Shown here in pieces: positions 56,095-64,000 of a DNA stretch of 64,000 nt. The stretch comes from Desulfobotulus pelophilus. Its GTDB lineage: Bacteria > Desulfobacterota > Desulfobacteria > Desulfobacterales > ASO4-4. The notes under the pieces are model-generated. The model saw only the letters and a list, made by a program, of their open reading frames with translations, was not told where the DNA came from and did not search any database. The stretch lies in contig NZ_JAPFPW010000009.1 of assembly GCF_026155325.1 (NCBI RefSeq), forward strand, positions 90,680-154,679, written 5' to 3'. A program made the translations under genes and the position numbers. Each line of letters opens with the position of its first letter. Position 1 is the first letter of the stretch.

Positions 56095-56797
56095 AATCTT
56101 TACCCGTACGGCAGATTGGTTTTTTAAGCCCGGCTTATTTTGCCTTTCTCCTTTCTTTGTTTTGTCATTTCTGTTGTCCGTATTGTTTTTTCTTGCCTGG
56201 CCTCAGGTTGATATCTGGTTCTCTTCTCTTTTCTGGACTCCGGAGAAGGGTTTTTTTCTTCGGGATCATGTTGTGTTTCGTCTTATTTATCTGTCCGTTG
56301 AATGGATATCCTATGGTATGGGTGTCTTCCTTCTTCTGTGGGCTTTTGCATACGGGCTTCATCCTTTTGTGCGAAGAATGGGAGGAGGCCGTTTTCTCTG
56401 CTCTGCCCTCCTTCTTTTTGTGCTGGGACCGGGGCTTGTTGTCAATCTGATATTCAAGGACCATATGGGGCGTGCTCGCCCTGCCCAGATTGAGGCATTT
56501 GGAGGACAGGCGGATTTTGTTCCGCCCTTTGTTTTTTCCAGGGAGTGTGAGCGCAACTGCAGTTTTGCTTCCGGTCATGCTTCGGTTGCTGCATGGCTTC
56601 TTTGTCTTGTTCTTCTTTTTAATGGATATGGGAAAAAAGTTCTGGTTTTTCTTGCCGGACTGTATTTTGTTCTGGTCGGCATGGGACGAATTGTGCAGGG
56701 CGGTCATTTTTTAAGTGATGTCATTTTCGCTTTTCTTCTTGTTTATGTGGTTGCGGCCCTTCTCCAATGGTCCTGCATAAAAAAACCGGCAGGATAA
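56087..56797 (+). CDS. PAP2-family membrane phosphatase, possible lipid A phosphatase
   Basis: Integral membrane protein of 236 residues with about six spans and the three PAP2 motifs: KDHMGRARP (KxxxxxxRP), SGHAS, and GRIVQGGHFLSDV (SRxxxxxHxxxD-like). Family members remove phosphate from undecaprenyl pyrophosphate, phosphatidate or, as LpxE/LpxF, from lipid A. Its coupling to msbA (8-base overlap) at the end of the lipid A operon makes a lipid A phosphatase likely, but this is inference. Ribosome site AAGAGGAT. Confidence 0.82.
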   Translation: MDRIFTRTADWFFKPGLFCLSPFFVLSFLLSVLFFLAWPQVDIWFSSLFWTPEKGFFLRDHVVFRLIYLSVEWISYGMGVFLLLWAFAYGLHPFVRRMGGGRFLCSALLLFVLGPGLVVNLIFKDHMGRARPAQIEAFGGQADFVPPFVFSRECERNCSFASGHASVAAWLLCLVLLFNGYGKKVLVFLAGLYFVLVGMGRIVQGGHFLSDVIFAFLLVYVVAALLQWSCIKKPAG

Positions 56798-56827
56798 GTA
56801 ACGGGTGTGTTGCAATGTTTTTTCTGG

Positions 56828-56858
56828 CGCTTCGGAATTTTCCGGGGCGTTTTTTTTT
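56828..56858 (+). terminator. Intrinsic terminator of the envelope operon
   Basis: CGCTTCGG (56828-56835) pairs with CCGGGGCG (56842-56849), including two G-T pairs, followed directly by nine T residues. It closes the lolE-to-PAP2 transcription unit, 30 bases after the last stop. Confidence 0.88.
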
Positions 56859-57343
56859 GCCTGTCGGATTTATGCGAGTAGCTGCGATGTATGCCTCGGG
56901 GTTCAGAAATATGGTTTTATTGGCCTGTTCATCATGTCGGGCTCAAATGATTCAATGGAAAAATGCACAGTATCGAATGGAGTCGGTTGGATTTTGTATT
57001 TGATCTGTTTGAGAAAAACATAGAAAAACAGAGAAAATTAAAGATAATAATCTTTTTTATTCTTCTAAACTGCTTTAAATGGTCTGTGGAATTGACAATC
57101 ATTATATTAAAGCTTAATTTGATAATAGATTCGAATTGTATGGCCAGAATAAATAATGGACACAAAGGAAATATGGATTGGGAACGGTGTTTCTCGAAAA
57201 ACTTTGGGTCCATGGAATTTTTTGTCGTGTTTTTTCTGGCCCGTATCTTTGATGCGGTGGCTGCGATTTCATGGTTTCCGGTAGTATCGGAAAAGGGAAG
57301 GGCGGCCCTGCCGCTGTCCCGGAATTAAAAAGGAGGATGGTTC
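56859..57343 (+). other. AT-rich intergenic region before the KamA-like gene
   Basis: 485 bases. The part from about 57010 to 57170 is markedly richer in A and T than the surroundings. Short open frames have no recognisable product. It probably holds the promoter of the downstream gene; no convincing consensus was found. Confidence 0.4.
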
Positions 57344-58699
57344 ATGAACACATCCAGCACCAGACCCCGCTATCGCCCTTATACGTTAAAAAATCTGCAC
57401 GAACTTCCTCCGTACGATGTCATTCCGCCGCATCGTATGAGAGACATAAAGCTTGCTGCCAGGGTTTTACCTTTCAGGGTAAGCAATTATGTGGTTGACG
57501 AGTTGATAGACTGGGATCGTATACCCGATGATCCCATGTTCCAGCTGACCTTCCCCCAGCCAGAAATGATCCCAGAGTCAGATTTTCGCCGTCTCAGGAG
57601 CTGTGCTGCATCCGGTCACGAATCCGTTGCAAAGGCTGTGGTGCAGAAAATTCACATGGGTATGAATCCCCATCCGGCTGGCCAGATGGATTTGAATGTA
57701 CCTGTGCTGGACGGTGAGCTTCTGAGCGGTATGCAGCATAAATATGAAGAAACGGTGCTGTTTTTTCCTGCTCAGGGTCAGACCTGCCATAGTTACTGTA
57801 CCTATTGTTTCCGATGGCCCCAGTTTGTTGGGCTTGACTCGGCCTTTCGTTTTGCCTGTAATGATGAAACATTGCTTCCCCGCTATCTGAAAGAGCACAG
57901 AGAGGTTACGGATGTTCTTTTTACCGGTGGGGATCCCCTGGTAATGCATGCCCGGCTTCTAGAAAAATATATTCGCCCCCTTCTTGATAAGAAGCCCGGC
58001 AATCTGAGCAGCATTCGCTTTGGTACAAAAAGTCTTGCGTACTGGCCCTATCGCTTTACGGAAGATAAAGATGCGGATGACATAATCCGGCTGTTTGAAG
58101 AGATCATAAAGGCCGGGTATCATTTGACTGTTATGGCCCACTTCAGCCATGACAGAGAGCTTTCCACTCCGGCCGTGGAAACAGCCATGGCCCGAATAAG
58201 GGCTACGGGTGCTCAGATACGCTGCCAGGCTCCCTTGATCCGTCACGTAAATGATACAGCCGAGGTGTGGTCATCCATGTGGAAGCGGCAGATTGCCCTG
58301 GGAGCAATTCCCTACTATATGTTTATAGAAAGAGATACGGGGCCAGCAGGCTATTTCAATGTTCCTCTCATGGAGGCCTATCGTATTTTTACGGAAGCTT
58401 ACCGCGGGGTTTCAGGACTTTGCCGCACAGTACGTGGACCATCCATGTCGGCTGGGCCTGGTAAGGTTCTGATGGATGGTGTGGCAGACATAGGTGGAGA
58501 AAGGGTAATGATTCTTAAATTCATACAGGCAAGAAATCCTGCATGGGTGAATCAGGTTTTTTTTGCCGCATGGAACCCCTCCGCGCACTGGCTGGATGAT
58601 TTACAGCCTGCTTTTGGAGAAAAGTCTTTTTTTTACGACGCAGAATACAGGCGTATGCAGGATGCATTGAGAAGGCGAAGGGAAGGCGTAGCTGCCTGA
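57344..58699 (+). CDS. KamA-family radical SAM protein (lysine 2,3-aminomutase-like)
   Basis: Protein of 451 residues related to lysine 2,3-aminomutase. It has the cluster motif C148-x3-C152-x2-C155 (CHSYCTYCFRW), VTDVLFTGGDPLVM for SAM binding, and a KamA-like TIM-barrel order (VMAHFSHDRELS, RCQAPLIRHVND, YYMFIERDTGP). The region before the Cys triad (VLFFPAQGQT) differs from true KamA (VLFLVTDRC type) and the zinc/dimer-domain cysteines are not evident, so substrate and product are unknown. A GGAGG site precedes ATG 57344. It stands alone between two terminators. Confidence 0.85.
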   Translation: MNTSSTRPRYRPYTLKNLHELPPYDVIPPHRMRDIKLAARVLPFRVSNYVVDELIDWDRIPDDPMFQLTFPQPEMIPESDFRRLRSCAASGHESVAKAVVQKIHMGMNPHPAGQMDLNVPVLDGELLSGMQHKYEETVLFFPAQGQTCHSYCTYCFRWPQFVGLDSAFRFACNDETLLPRYLKEHREVTDVLFTGGDPLVMHARLLEKYIRPLLDKKPGNLSSIRFGTKSLAYWPYRFTEDKDADDIIRLFEEIIKAGYHLTVMAHFSHDRELSTPAVETAMARIRATGAQIRCQAPLIRHVNDTAEVWSSMWKRQIALGAIPYYMFIERDTGPAGYFNVPLMEAYRIFTEAYRGVSGLCRTVRGPSMSAGPGKVLMDGVADIGGERVMILKFIQARNPAWVNQVFFAAWNPSAHWLDDLQPAFGEKSFFYDAEYRRMQDALRRRREGVAA

Positions 58700-58729
58700 A
58701 GCTTCATTCTGGTACTATCTTTACTATCA

Positions 58730-58767
58730 ATACCCCCCATGACAGACTGGCTGCATGGAGGGTATTT
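58730..58767. terminator. Intrinsic terminator between convergent genes
   Basis: ATACCCCCCATG (58730-58741) pairs with CATGGAGGGTAT (58754-58765) with one mismatch, followed by T-rich sequence. It sits between the KamA-like gene and the convergent hypothetical gene and may act in both directions. Confidence 0.8.
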
Positions 58768-58796
58768 TGTTTGGGAGCATAATGATGATAAGGGTT

Positions 58797-59228
58797 TCAG
58801 GCTTTTTCCACTGCCATAAAGCGTTCCACAAGTGGGTGGATGCAGTGGTAAATGTCTTCATCTGAGCCGTAGATGTCTACAACGTCCCGATTTTTTATGA
58901 GGTCTTCTATCACAAAAGCAGTAAGATATAAAGTGACCACATTGGGATTGGCTACGACCTGACGGTAGGGAGCAATTTTGAAGTCCAGATCAAAATCTTC
59001 CATGGAGGCGAGTCTTTCAAGCCCTTGAGCGATTTGTGCCTGAAGTCCGTTTTTGTTTGTGGTTTCAATAATTTCATTTTCCACAAGCTTCATGGAAACG
59101 GTATTGCTCAGCATGTCGGCGTGGTTACGCACCATATGCAAGGCCTGCCCCCGCTCCCGTTCTTTGGAGGATTCTATCCTGGAGAGGATTTTTGATTCAC
59201 GGTTACTCGGGCGAAAAACCTTTGCCAT
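58797..59228 (-). CDS. Conserved-looking hypothetical protein
   Basis: Soluble protein of 143 residues, no signal peptide or membrane span. The N-terminus is basic (KVFRPSNRESKILSRIESSKERERGQ), the middle is helical and acidic, and the C-terminus has IEDLIKNRDVVDIYGSDEDIYHCIHPLVERFM. I do not recognise the family. A GCAGAGG ribosome site supports ATG 59228. It lies downstream of recJ on the same strand, separated by 129 bases, and converges with the KamA-like gene. Confidence 0.7.
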   Translation of the reverse strand: MAKVFRPSNRESKILSRIESSKERERGQALHMVRNHADMLSNTVSMKLVENEIIETTNKNGLQAQIAQGLERLASMEDFDLDFKIAPYRQVVANPNVVTLYLTAFVIEDLIKNRDVVDIYGSDEDIYHCIHPLVERFMAVEKA

Positions 59229-59357
59229 TGAATGACCTCTGCGGGTTATGGTGTAAGTGACAAGTGCAGGGTATCGGCGGGATACCGTTCCCTGCGTCAG
59301 TAATTCTGTATCATAGGGAAAGGCTTGTTCCGACGCAAGAAAAAATCTTTGTTTTTT

Positions 59358-61133
59358 TCAGCACCAGGCTTCGATCTGTATCTGCACACTGTCTGTTTGG
59401 CCCCATTCTTTCCGGATGCGGAAGAGGCAGGTTTCAAGGTGACGGGGGAAGTAGCTGTTTTTGTTCACTCCAAAGACGACAGCAGGCATTTTTTGTGTGC
59501 GGATGCATGTTGGCTGCCGTAGTACAAGCCGTCGGTGATTGCCCTGTTGGCCCATGGGAGTACAGCTGATGACTTCGAGATTTTTGGCTGCGAAAATTGG
59601 CGCCGGATTTTCCATGCCAAAGGGTCCAAGAGCCTCTATTTCTGAAAGAAGCAGAGGGGTAAGGGAATCCAGAGTCACCAGGGCATCAGCCATAATAGGT
59701 GGGGGGATTCCGATGCTGTTATGGCAAGGGTGCAGCAGGGAGCAGAAGTGCTTTTGAAAGGCAGCAAGATTTTTATGCGAAATCCGAAAGCCTGCAGCCA
59801 TGCTATGTCCACCATATTGTTCCAGCAAGGCACTGCAGTGGGTGAGGGTGGCATAGAGATCGATACCCGGTATGCTGCGGCCGGACGCCTGTCCGTATCC
59901 GTCTTTCATGGCTATGAGCAGGGCGGGTTTATGGTAGCGACGTACCAGTCTGGAAGCAACGATACCGATAACTCCGGGAGACCAGTCCTCACTGTGAAGA
60001 ATAAGTGCGGGCTGATTGGAAAGGGAAGGTTTTTTCTCCAGTTCATCGGTGATCGGAATAAATATTCTGTTTTCTTCATTCTGTCTGGCGGTGTTCAGTC
60101 TGTCCAGTTCCAGCGCAAGAGGCATGGCCGTTTCAAGGTCGGGAGCACAGAGCAGACGAGCAGCGAGTTCGGGATGGGCCATGCGGCCTGCTGCATTGAT
60201 TCTGGGTGCCAGCCGGAAGGCAATGGATTCACTGTCTATTGCCTCGCTGTGGATGCCGGCAACCCGGCACAGGGCCTGGATGCCCGGGCGTGGATTTTTG
60301 CGGATAACAGTGATGCCTGCGTGTACAAGGATGCGATTGACACCGGTGAGAGGTACGAGGTCGGCGATGGTTCCAATGGCAACAAGGTCTGTTTCCGGAA
60401 GCAGGGAAGGTTCTGGAAGGGTGTGCTGCCAGAAACCAGATTCCCTCAGTTTTTTTCGTATGGCCATGACAAGGTAGAAGGCAACACCGACTCCTGCCAT
60501 CTGTCGAAGTCCCGATGGGCAATCAATTCGTTGGGGATTGACAACGGCTATGGCGTCCGGGAGCTCAGGGCCTGGTCTGTGATGGTCCGTGATGACAACA
60601 TCGATTCCGGCTTTGCGTGCCTCTCGTATGGCCTCGTGACTGGAGATTCCACAGTCAACAGTGATGATCAGTCGGGTGCCGGTTTGGGTGAAGGCAGGAA
60701 TATGAGAAGCCTTAAGTCCGTATCCTTCCTTTTCCCTGTGAGGCAGATGGAAAGCTGTTTTTGCGTTCAGGCGGGAAAGAAAGCCATAGAGTAGGGCTGT
60801 AGAGGTTATGCCATCGGCGTCATAATCGCCAAAAACGACAATGGATTCCCTTTGGGTTATGGCCTGTGCTATGCGATCCGAAGCCCGGTTGAGATCCTGA
60901 AGGGTATCGGGGTTGGGCAGTTTCTGAATGGAGGGGTAGAGAAAATCCCTGAGAGAGCGGATACCCGTGAACCCCCTGCCTGCCATAATGGTGGCTGTGA
61001 GAGGGAGACAGCCAGATGCACGTACCAGCCGTTCTATGACGTCGTCGTGGACGGAACGAAGGTGCCAGAGCAGGCCATTTTTTGAAGAGGCTCCGTCCGG
61101 AGTATGTCTGAATGAAGGAGGGGGCAAGGTCAT
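59358..61133 (-). CDS. recJ: Single-stranded-DNA exonuclease RecJ
   Basis: 5'-3' single-strand exonuclease used in RecF recombination and mismatch repair. The 591-residue protein has the DHH motifs VVFGDYDADGITST, ITVDCGISSHEAI, VVITDHHRPGPELP and NPQRIDCPS (catalytic metal ligands), a DHHA1 domain with EQYGGHSMAAGFRI, and a C-terminal OB-fold (ALGPFGMENPAPIF, RRLVLRQ). It overlaps the upstream YkgJ-type gene by four bases (ATGA). Confidence 0.96.
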   Translation of the reverse strand: MTLPPPSFRHTPDGASSKNGLLWHLRSVHDDVIERLVRASGCLPLTATIMAGRGFTGIRSLRDFLYPSIQKLPNPDTLQDLNRASDRIAQAITQRESIVVFGDYDADGITSTALLYGFLSRLNAKTAFHLPHREKEGYGLKASHIPAFTQTGTRLIITVDCGISSHEAIREARKAGIDVVITDHHRPGPELPDAIAVVNPQRIDCPSGLRQMAGVGVAFYLVMAIRKKLRESGFWQHTLPEPSLLPETDLVAIGTIADLVPLTGVNRILVHAGITVIRKNPRPGIQALCRVAGIHSEAIDSESIAFRLAPRINAAGRMAHPELAARLLCAPDLETAMPLALELDRLNTARQNEENRIFIPITDELEKKPSLSNQPALILHSEDWSPGVIGIVASRLVRRYHKPALLIAMKDGYGQASGRSIPGIDLYATLTHCSALLEQYGGHSMAAGFRISHKNLAAFQKHFCSLLHPCHNSIGIPPPIMADALVTLDSLTPLLLSEIEALGPFGMENPAPIFAAKNLEVISCTPMGQQGNHRRLVLRQPTCIRTQKMPAVVFGVNKNSYFPRHLETCLFRIRKEWGQTDSVQIQIEAWC

Positions 61134-61783
61134 TTTTTTGTTTGATCATGTACGGTCATGGTACGGACAAGCTCTGCCCATTTTAGACTTTGCAGTTCTT
61201 TAGCAGCATCATGCTGCAGCCTCTTTTTGATAATTTTTCGGCGGTCTCCGGCTTTAGTAATACCATAAAAAGGAAGCATATGGAAAAAGGCTTCATCCAT
61301 ATAGTCTTGCATGGGTACCATTACGTCTTTTCTTCGTGTGTAAAAAGCATCTTCTCCTTCGGCGCAAGGAGTGGAAAAAACGTTAAAATGGCGGCAGGCT
61401 AAAGGCCTCATGGGGTGAATGGAGCAGATTGTTTCCACAAGAAAGGCACAGGGATCTCCGGGTTGATAAGACAAAAGTTTTTTGGCGAGTTTTTCACGCA
61501 GGGGGTTCGGCATTACTTCTGTTGCGTACCATGATATGCCCACAAGCTCTATGGGGTAGACAGGGATGGAACGGTGTGTGATGCAGCAGGAGGCGCATCC
61601 CATGGAGCAGGCCAGTTTTTTGCCTTTGGTTTCTTCTCTGTGAATGGCGGCTGCAACCCCTTGATCCGCAATGTAGAAGGCATCCAGCAGCATGGGCAGC
61701 CAGCTGTGGTTGGCTTCACTCACAGGAAAAGTCAATCGCTTGATGTGATTGGCAAGTGGCAGATCGGTGCGTTTTTTTGCCAT
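61130..61783 (-). CDS. YkgJ-family cysteine-cluster protein
   Basis: Protein of 217 residues with a metal-binding cysteine cluster: CSMGCASCC, then CAFL, CSIHPMRPLACRHF and a final Cys in TPCAEG. This CxxxCxxCC ... RPxxCR pattern defines the YkgJ (CxxCxxCC) family, thought to bind zinc or iron-sulfur; its function is unproven. The ribosome site is a GGGGG run upstream of ATG 61783. It is translationally coupled to recJ. Confidence 0.85.
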   Translation of the reverse strand: MAKKRTDLPLANHIKRLTFPVSEANHSWLPMLLDAFYIADQGVAAAIHREETKGKKLACSMGCASCCITHRSIPVYPIELVGISWYATEVMPNPLREKLAKKLLSYQPGDPCAFLVETICSIHPMRPLACRHFNVFSTPCAEGEDAFYTRRKDVMVPMQDYMDEAFFHMLPFYGITKAGDRRKIIKKRLQHDAAKELQSLKWAELVRTMTVHDQTKK

Positions 61784-61862
61784 AACAGCCCCCTGGGGTA
61801 CAGAATGTAATGGTCGGCAGTCTCATTTTTCTGCCTGCTGTACATGCCATACGGTTTAACGG

Positions 61863-62282
61863 TTACGCTTCCACATAAATATCTTTGAGGAGCCGTTTAA
61901 GGATGATTCGTTCTTCCTGTGAGAATGGTTCCATTATTTCCTGTGAAACCCGTTCTCTGTCTTCGTGGAGGGCCTGTTGATTGCTTATGGCCATTTCTGA
62001 TAAGGAAACACGGATAACTCTTCTGTCATCCGTATCGCTGGTTTTATGAATCCAGCCTGATTCTGAAAGCCGTTCGAGGACTCCGGATACGGTAGCATTG
62101 TCAAGGATAAGCCGTTTGCCGATTTCTCCTGCCGTGAGTCCGTTTTCATTATAAAGGGCTTCAATCACCAGTCCCTGAACCGGAGTGAGTCCATACGGTT
62201 TAAGGTAGCGCTTGAGCACACCCTGTGCCCTCTGGTTGGCTTTGGCCAGAAGAAAGACAATAAAATGTTGATAACTTGGCAT
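61863..62282 (-). CDS. MarR-family transcriptional regulator
   Basis: Winged-helix repressor of 139 residues with the usual order: long N-terminal helix, LTPVQGLVIEALYNENGLTAGEIGKRL (HTH), ILDNATVSGVLERLSESGWI (recognition helix) and the wing KTSDTDDRRVIRVSLSE. MarR proteins repress efflux, stress or catabolic genes in response to phenolic ligands. No obvious target is divergently encoded; the OMP gene next to it runs in the same direction. Full length. Confidence 0.9.
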   Translation of the reverse strand: MPSYQHFIVFLLAKANQRAQGVLKRYLKPYGLTPVQGLVIEALYNENGLTAGEIGKRLILDNATVSGVLERLSESGWIHKTSDTDDRRVIRVSLSEMAISNQQALHEDRERVSQEIMEPFSQEERIILKRLLKDIYVEA

Positions 62283-62451
62283 GGGGTTCCCGGCGATTCC
62301 GCCGGATATCCGGCTGGCTGAGGTAGATGGATGGAAACAGGATGGTTTCCTGTTTCACGTTGCTCAAACTTTTAAGGAGATATGGCCTGTCTGTCAAGGC
62401 GAAGAACTGGCAGGGTGGGTTTTTCTGTTTAGAAAAAAACTGTAAAAGAGG

Positions 62452-62489
62452 CTGTTCCCGTTCTGAGGAGAGGCTCGGAGCGGGAACAG
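62452..62489 (-). terminator. Hairpin after the outer-membrane protein gene, probable terminator
   Basis: CTGTTCCCG (62452-62460) and CGGGAACAG (62481-62489) form a perfect 9-bp stem 33 bases past the stop of the OMP gene. On the minus strand it is followed by CCTCTTTT and, further on, seven T residues. Confidence 0.65.
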
Positions 62490-62521
62490 GGCCGATGGCA
62501 CAGGGCAGGTTATTCTACAAT

Positions 62522-63097
62522 TCAGAATCGGTATTTGAGGCCAAGGTGCCAGGTGAAGTAGTCGATATCATCGAGGCCATCATGCCCTCCCACATACCCT
62601 GCCGCACCTTCCAGTATCCAGTGATCCGTAAGGCTGCGTTCAAGTCCCATGGCCAGCTTTCCGCAGGCACGGGTACGGTTGCTGACATAGCCGGGTGTTT
62701 TTATCTCGCCGGACTTGAAGTTAACCGTTACGTCCATAAGTCCTACGCCAACTCCGAGATAGGCTCGGGTAACATCTCCAAAGGGAGGATAGTATTTCAT
62801 AAGGAGAATATAGGTGTTGATGTCAAGGCTGTCTTTGGAAAAAGGGTTATCCACATCGAATTTGCGCATGTGGTCAAACTGGAATTCCGTTGCCAGAGCG
62901 TCTGTCCAGCGATAGCCGATATTGGCATGAGCCGCAAAGGTGTTGTCCTGGTCCGGATCCACATTAAAGTTTTCCACTGCATATCCAATGGCCGCTCCCA
63001 CTGTGAAGGGTTTGTCCACGGAAGAAGCAGCTGCGGAAAAAGGCAGCGTAAAACAGCAAAGAGCCAAAACAACAGAGCCGAGAATCCAGTTGCGCAT
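62522..63097 (-). CDS. Outer-membrane beta-barrel protein, OmpA/OmpW-like
   Basis: Small porin-like protein of 191 residues: signal peptide (LGSVVLALCCFTLPFSAAA), then about eight amphipathic beta strands (FTVGAAIGYAVENF, FAAHANIGYRW, AYLGVGVGLMDV, WHLGLKYRF) ending in a terminal Phe, the BamA recognition signal. The ribosome site is AAGGAGG. No transport or binding function can be read from it. A second gene of the same type lies 360 bases upstream on the same strand. Confidence 0.85.
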   Translation of the reverse strand: MRNWILGSVVLALCCFTLPFSAAASSVDKPFTVGAAIGYAVENFNVDPDQDNTFAAHANIGYRWTDALATEFQFDHMRKFDVDNPFSKDSLDINTYILLMKYYPPFGDVTRAYLGVGVGLMDVTVNFKSGEIKTPGYVSNRTRACGKLAMGLERSLTDHWILEGAAGYVGGHDGLDDIDYFTWHLGLKYRF

Positions 63098-63457
63098 GGG
63101 TGGGCCTCCTTGAAAAAGTCATGGGGAAAAAAGATGGTTCCTTTTTGGGAGCAAGGAACTGATTTTCATTTCTGCAATGTCGATACCATATGAATATATA
63201 ATCACTTTTCGAATATAAAATCTATTTTTTTCTTCATTCTGTTCTTGTTGTCATCTTCTAACAATTTTATTTTATGTGTGTTTGGGTGTGCTTCTGCTGT
63301 GCGGTGGGGTTGAAGGTTATGGGTACTCTCATGCTCTCTTTGATGTGGCTGTCCGGTCCGTTTACAAAAGAGCTTTGTAATCTGAATGGAAGTGTCTGTT
63401 TTTTTGGCACCTGGCATTGTGAGATGGTGAAAGGGGGAGGAGTGTTTCATTTTAGCA
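63098..63457 (-). other. Region between the two barrel genes
   Basis: 360 bases, AT-rich between 63180 and 63280, with several TATA-like words that could hold the promoter of the 62522 gene. No gene or terminator was recognised. Confidence 0.4.
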
Positions 63458-64000
63458 TCAGAAAAAATGAGAAACAACCAGACGCCATGCAAAAAAATCA
63501 ATGTCGGAAAGGCTTTCCATGCCACGGAAATAGGCGGATTCCGCTGTGATGGAATATCTGTCTGACAGGCTGTGTCTGAGCCCGACTACCAGCTCCGCCG
63601 CTCCCCGTGTGACTTCTCTGTTTTCCTGTTTCATTTTATCGATATCGGCACTTTTGGCTCGCAGGAGGCCTATTCCTGCTCCCAGATATGGGCGGGTGTC
63701 ACCATTGGCTTGAGGTTCATAGAGGAGGCGAAACATGGCACTGCGGGTATGGATTTTTCCTTTGGACAGGCTGTTTCCGACATCAAGGTTCCGAATTTTT
63801 TCCCCGGTTACCTGAAGGGTCCAGTTGTTGTCTGTGTGCCAGGACAGTTCGCCTCTCAGGCTGGGAGCAGGATCGTTATGGTTGCTGCTTCCAAAGGAAT
63901 CCATGGCCATGCCGCCGCCGATACCGACAGAAAAGGATGGCAGAGAATCCGTCTGAGCGGAGAGGGGGATGAAGAAAGTAAACGAAAGGATCAGTAAAAA
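63458..64000 (-). CDS. Outer-membrane beta-barrel protein, 5' end cut by window
   Basis: The frame is open to the window edge; the first visible residues (FLLILSFTFFIPLSA, then QTDSLPSFSVGIGGG) are the core of a signal peptide, so only a few codons are missing. About 180 visible residues form alternating beta strands (SLRGELSWHTD, PYLGAGIGLLRA, RGAAELVVGLRHSL, FFAWRLVVSHFF) with a terminal Phe. It shares the layout of the 62522 gene, including PYLGxGIGL/AYLGVGVGL and a D-I-D-(F/Y)-F-x-W segment near the end, so the two are probably paralogues. Confidence 0.82.
   Translation of the reverse strand, partial: FLLILSFTFFIPLSAQTDSLPSFSVGIGGGMAMDSFGSSNHNDPAPSLRGELSWHTDNNWTLQVTGEKIRNLDVGNSLSKGKIHTRSAMFRLLYEPQANGDTRPYLGAGIGLLRAKSADIDKMKQENREVTRGAAELVVGLRHSLSDRYSITAESAYFRGMESLSDIDFFAWRLVVSHFF

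Overview
The window looks like a chromosomal segment of a Gram-negative, mesophilic deltaproteobacterium (Desulfobacterota, probably Desulfobacterales). This is inferred from gene content and order: BamA with an extra N-terminal domain, an lpxD-fabZ-lpxA-lpxI-lpxB-msbA block that uses LpxI, a DHH/CBS/CCA-transferase fusion, yicC-remA-gmk, and a type IV pilus operon with a sigma-54 type promoter. No species assignment is possible from the sequence alone. Both ends cut genes: a chemoreceptor on the left and an outer-membrane barrel protein on the right. No rRNA, tRNA or CRISPR array was recognised.

Layout. 1-2.7 kb: chemotaxis operon (receptor, CheW, solitary CheB-like receiver). 2.7-10 kb: hisC, cmk, rpsA, sppA, a convergent yciO-type gene, and guaB with a candidate structured RNA in its leader. 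10.5-21.7 kb: dnaE followed by a biotin cluster (bioF, bioH-like, bioC, bioD, bioA, fabG). That cluster is interrupted by a decayed SNF2 helicase/SWIM-protein pair and carries several repeats. 22-24.9 kb: trm112, yicC, remA, gmk, rlmB. 24.9-26.4 kb: a graveyard of IS5, IS3 and IS200/IS605 elements.

26.4-34 kb, minus strand: pilA with sigma-54 promoter and tandem upstream sites, then an attenuator-like hairpin. Downstream is a translationally coupled cassette of ABC ATPase, ABC permease, TPR-like protein, O-antigen-ligase-like protein and membrane sulfatase-fold protein. A PilZ gene lies upstream. 34-39 kb, minus strand: srkA, trpS and the DHH/CBS/CCA fusion. 39-43 kb: radical SAM protein, pilC, pilS. 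43-56.8 kb: lysS, then a long envelope operon lolE-lolD-bamA-skp-lpxD-fabZ-lpxA-lpxI-lpxB-msbA-PAP2 ending in a strong terminator. 57-64 kb: KamA-like radical SAM enzyme, a hypothetical protein, recJ, YkgJ-type protein, MarR regulator and two related outer-membrane barrel genes.

Functionally, the right-centre block makes lipid A, flips it and inserts outer-membrane proteins and lipoproteins. The bio genes make and methyl-mask the pimeloyl precursor and convert it to dethiobiotin; bioB is not in the window. The pilA, pilC and pilS genes belong to one type IV pilus system and share a TGAC-N7-GTCA-type motif upstream of both pilA and pilC. The observations most worth following are that shared motif, the pilA-linked cassette, the guaB leader fold, and the genome erosion inside the biotin cluster.
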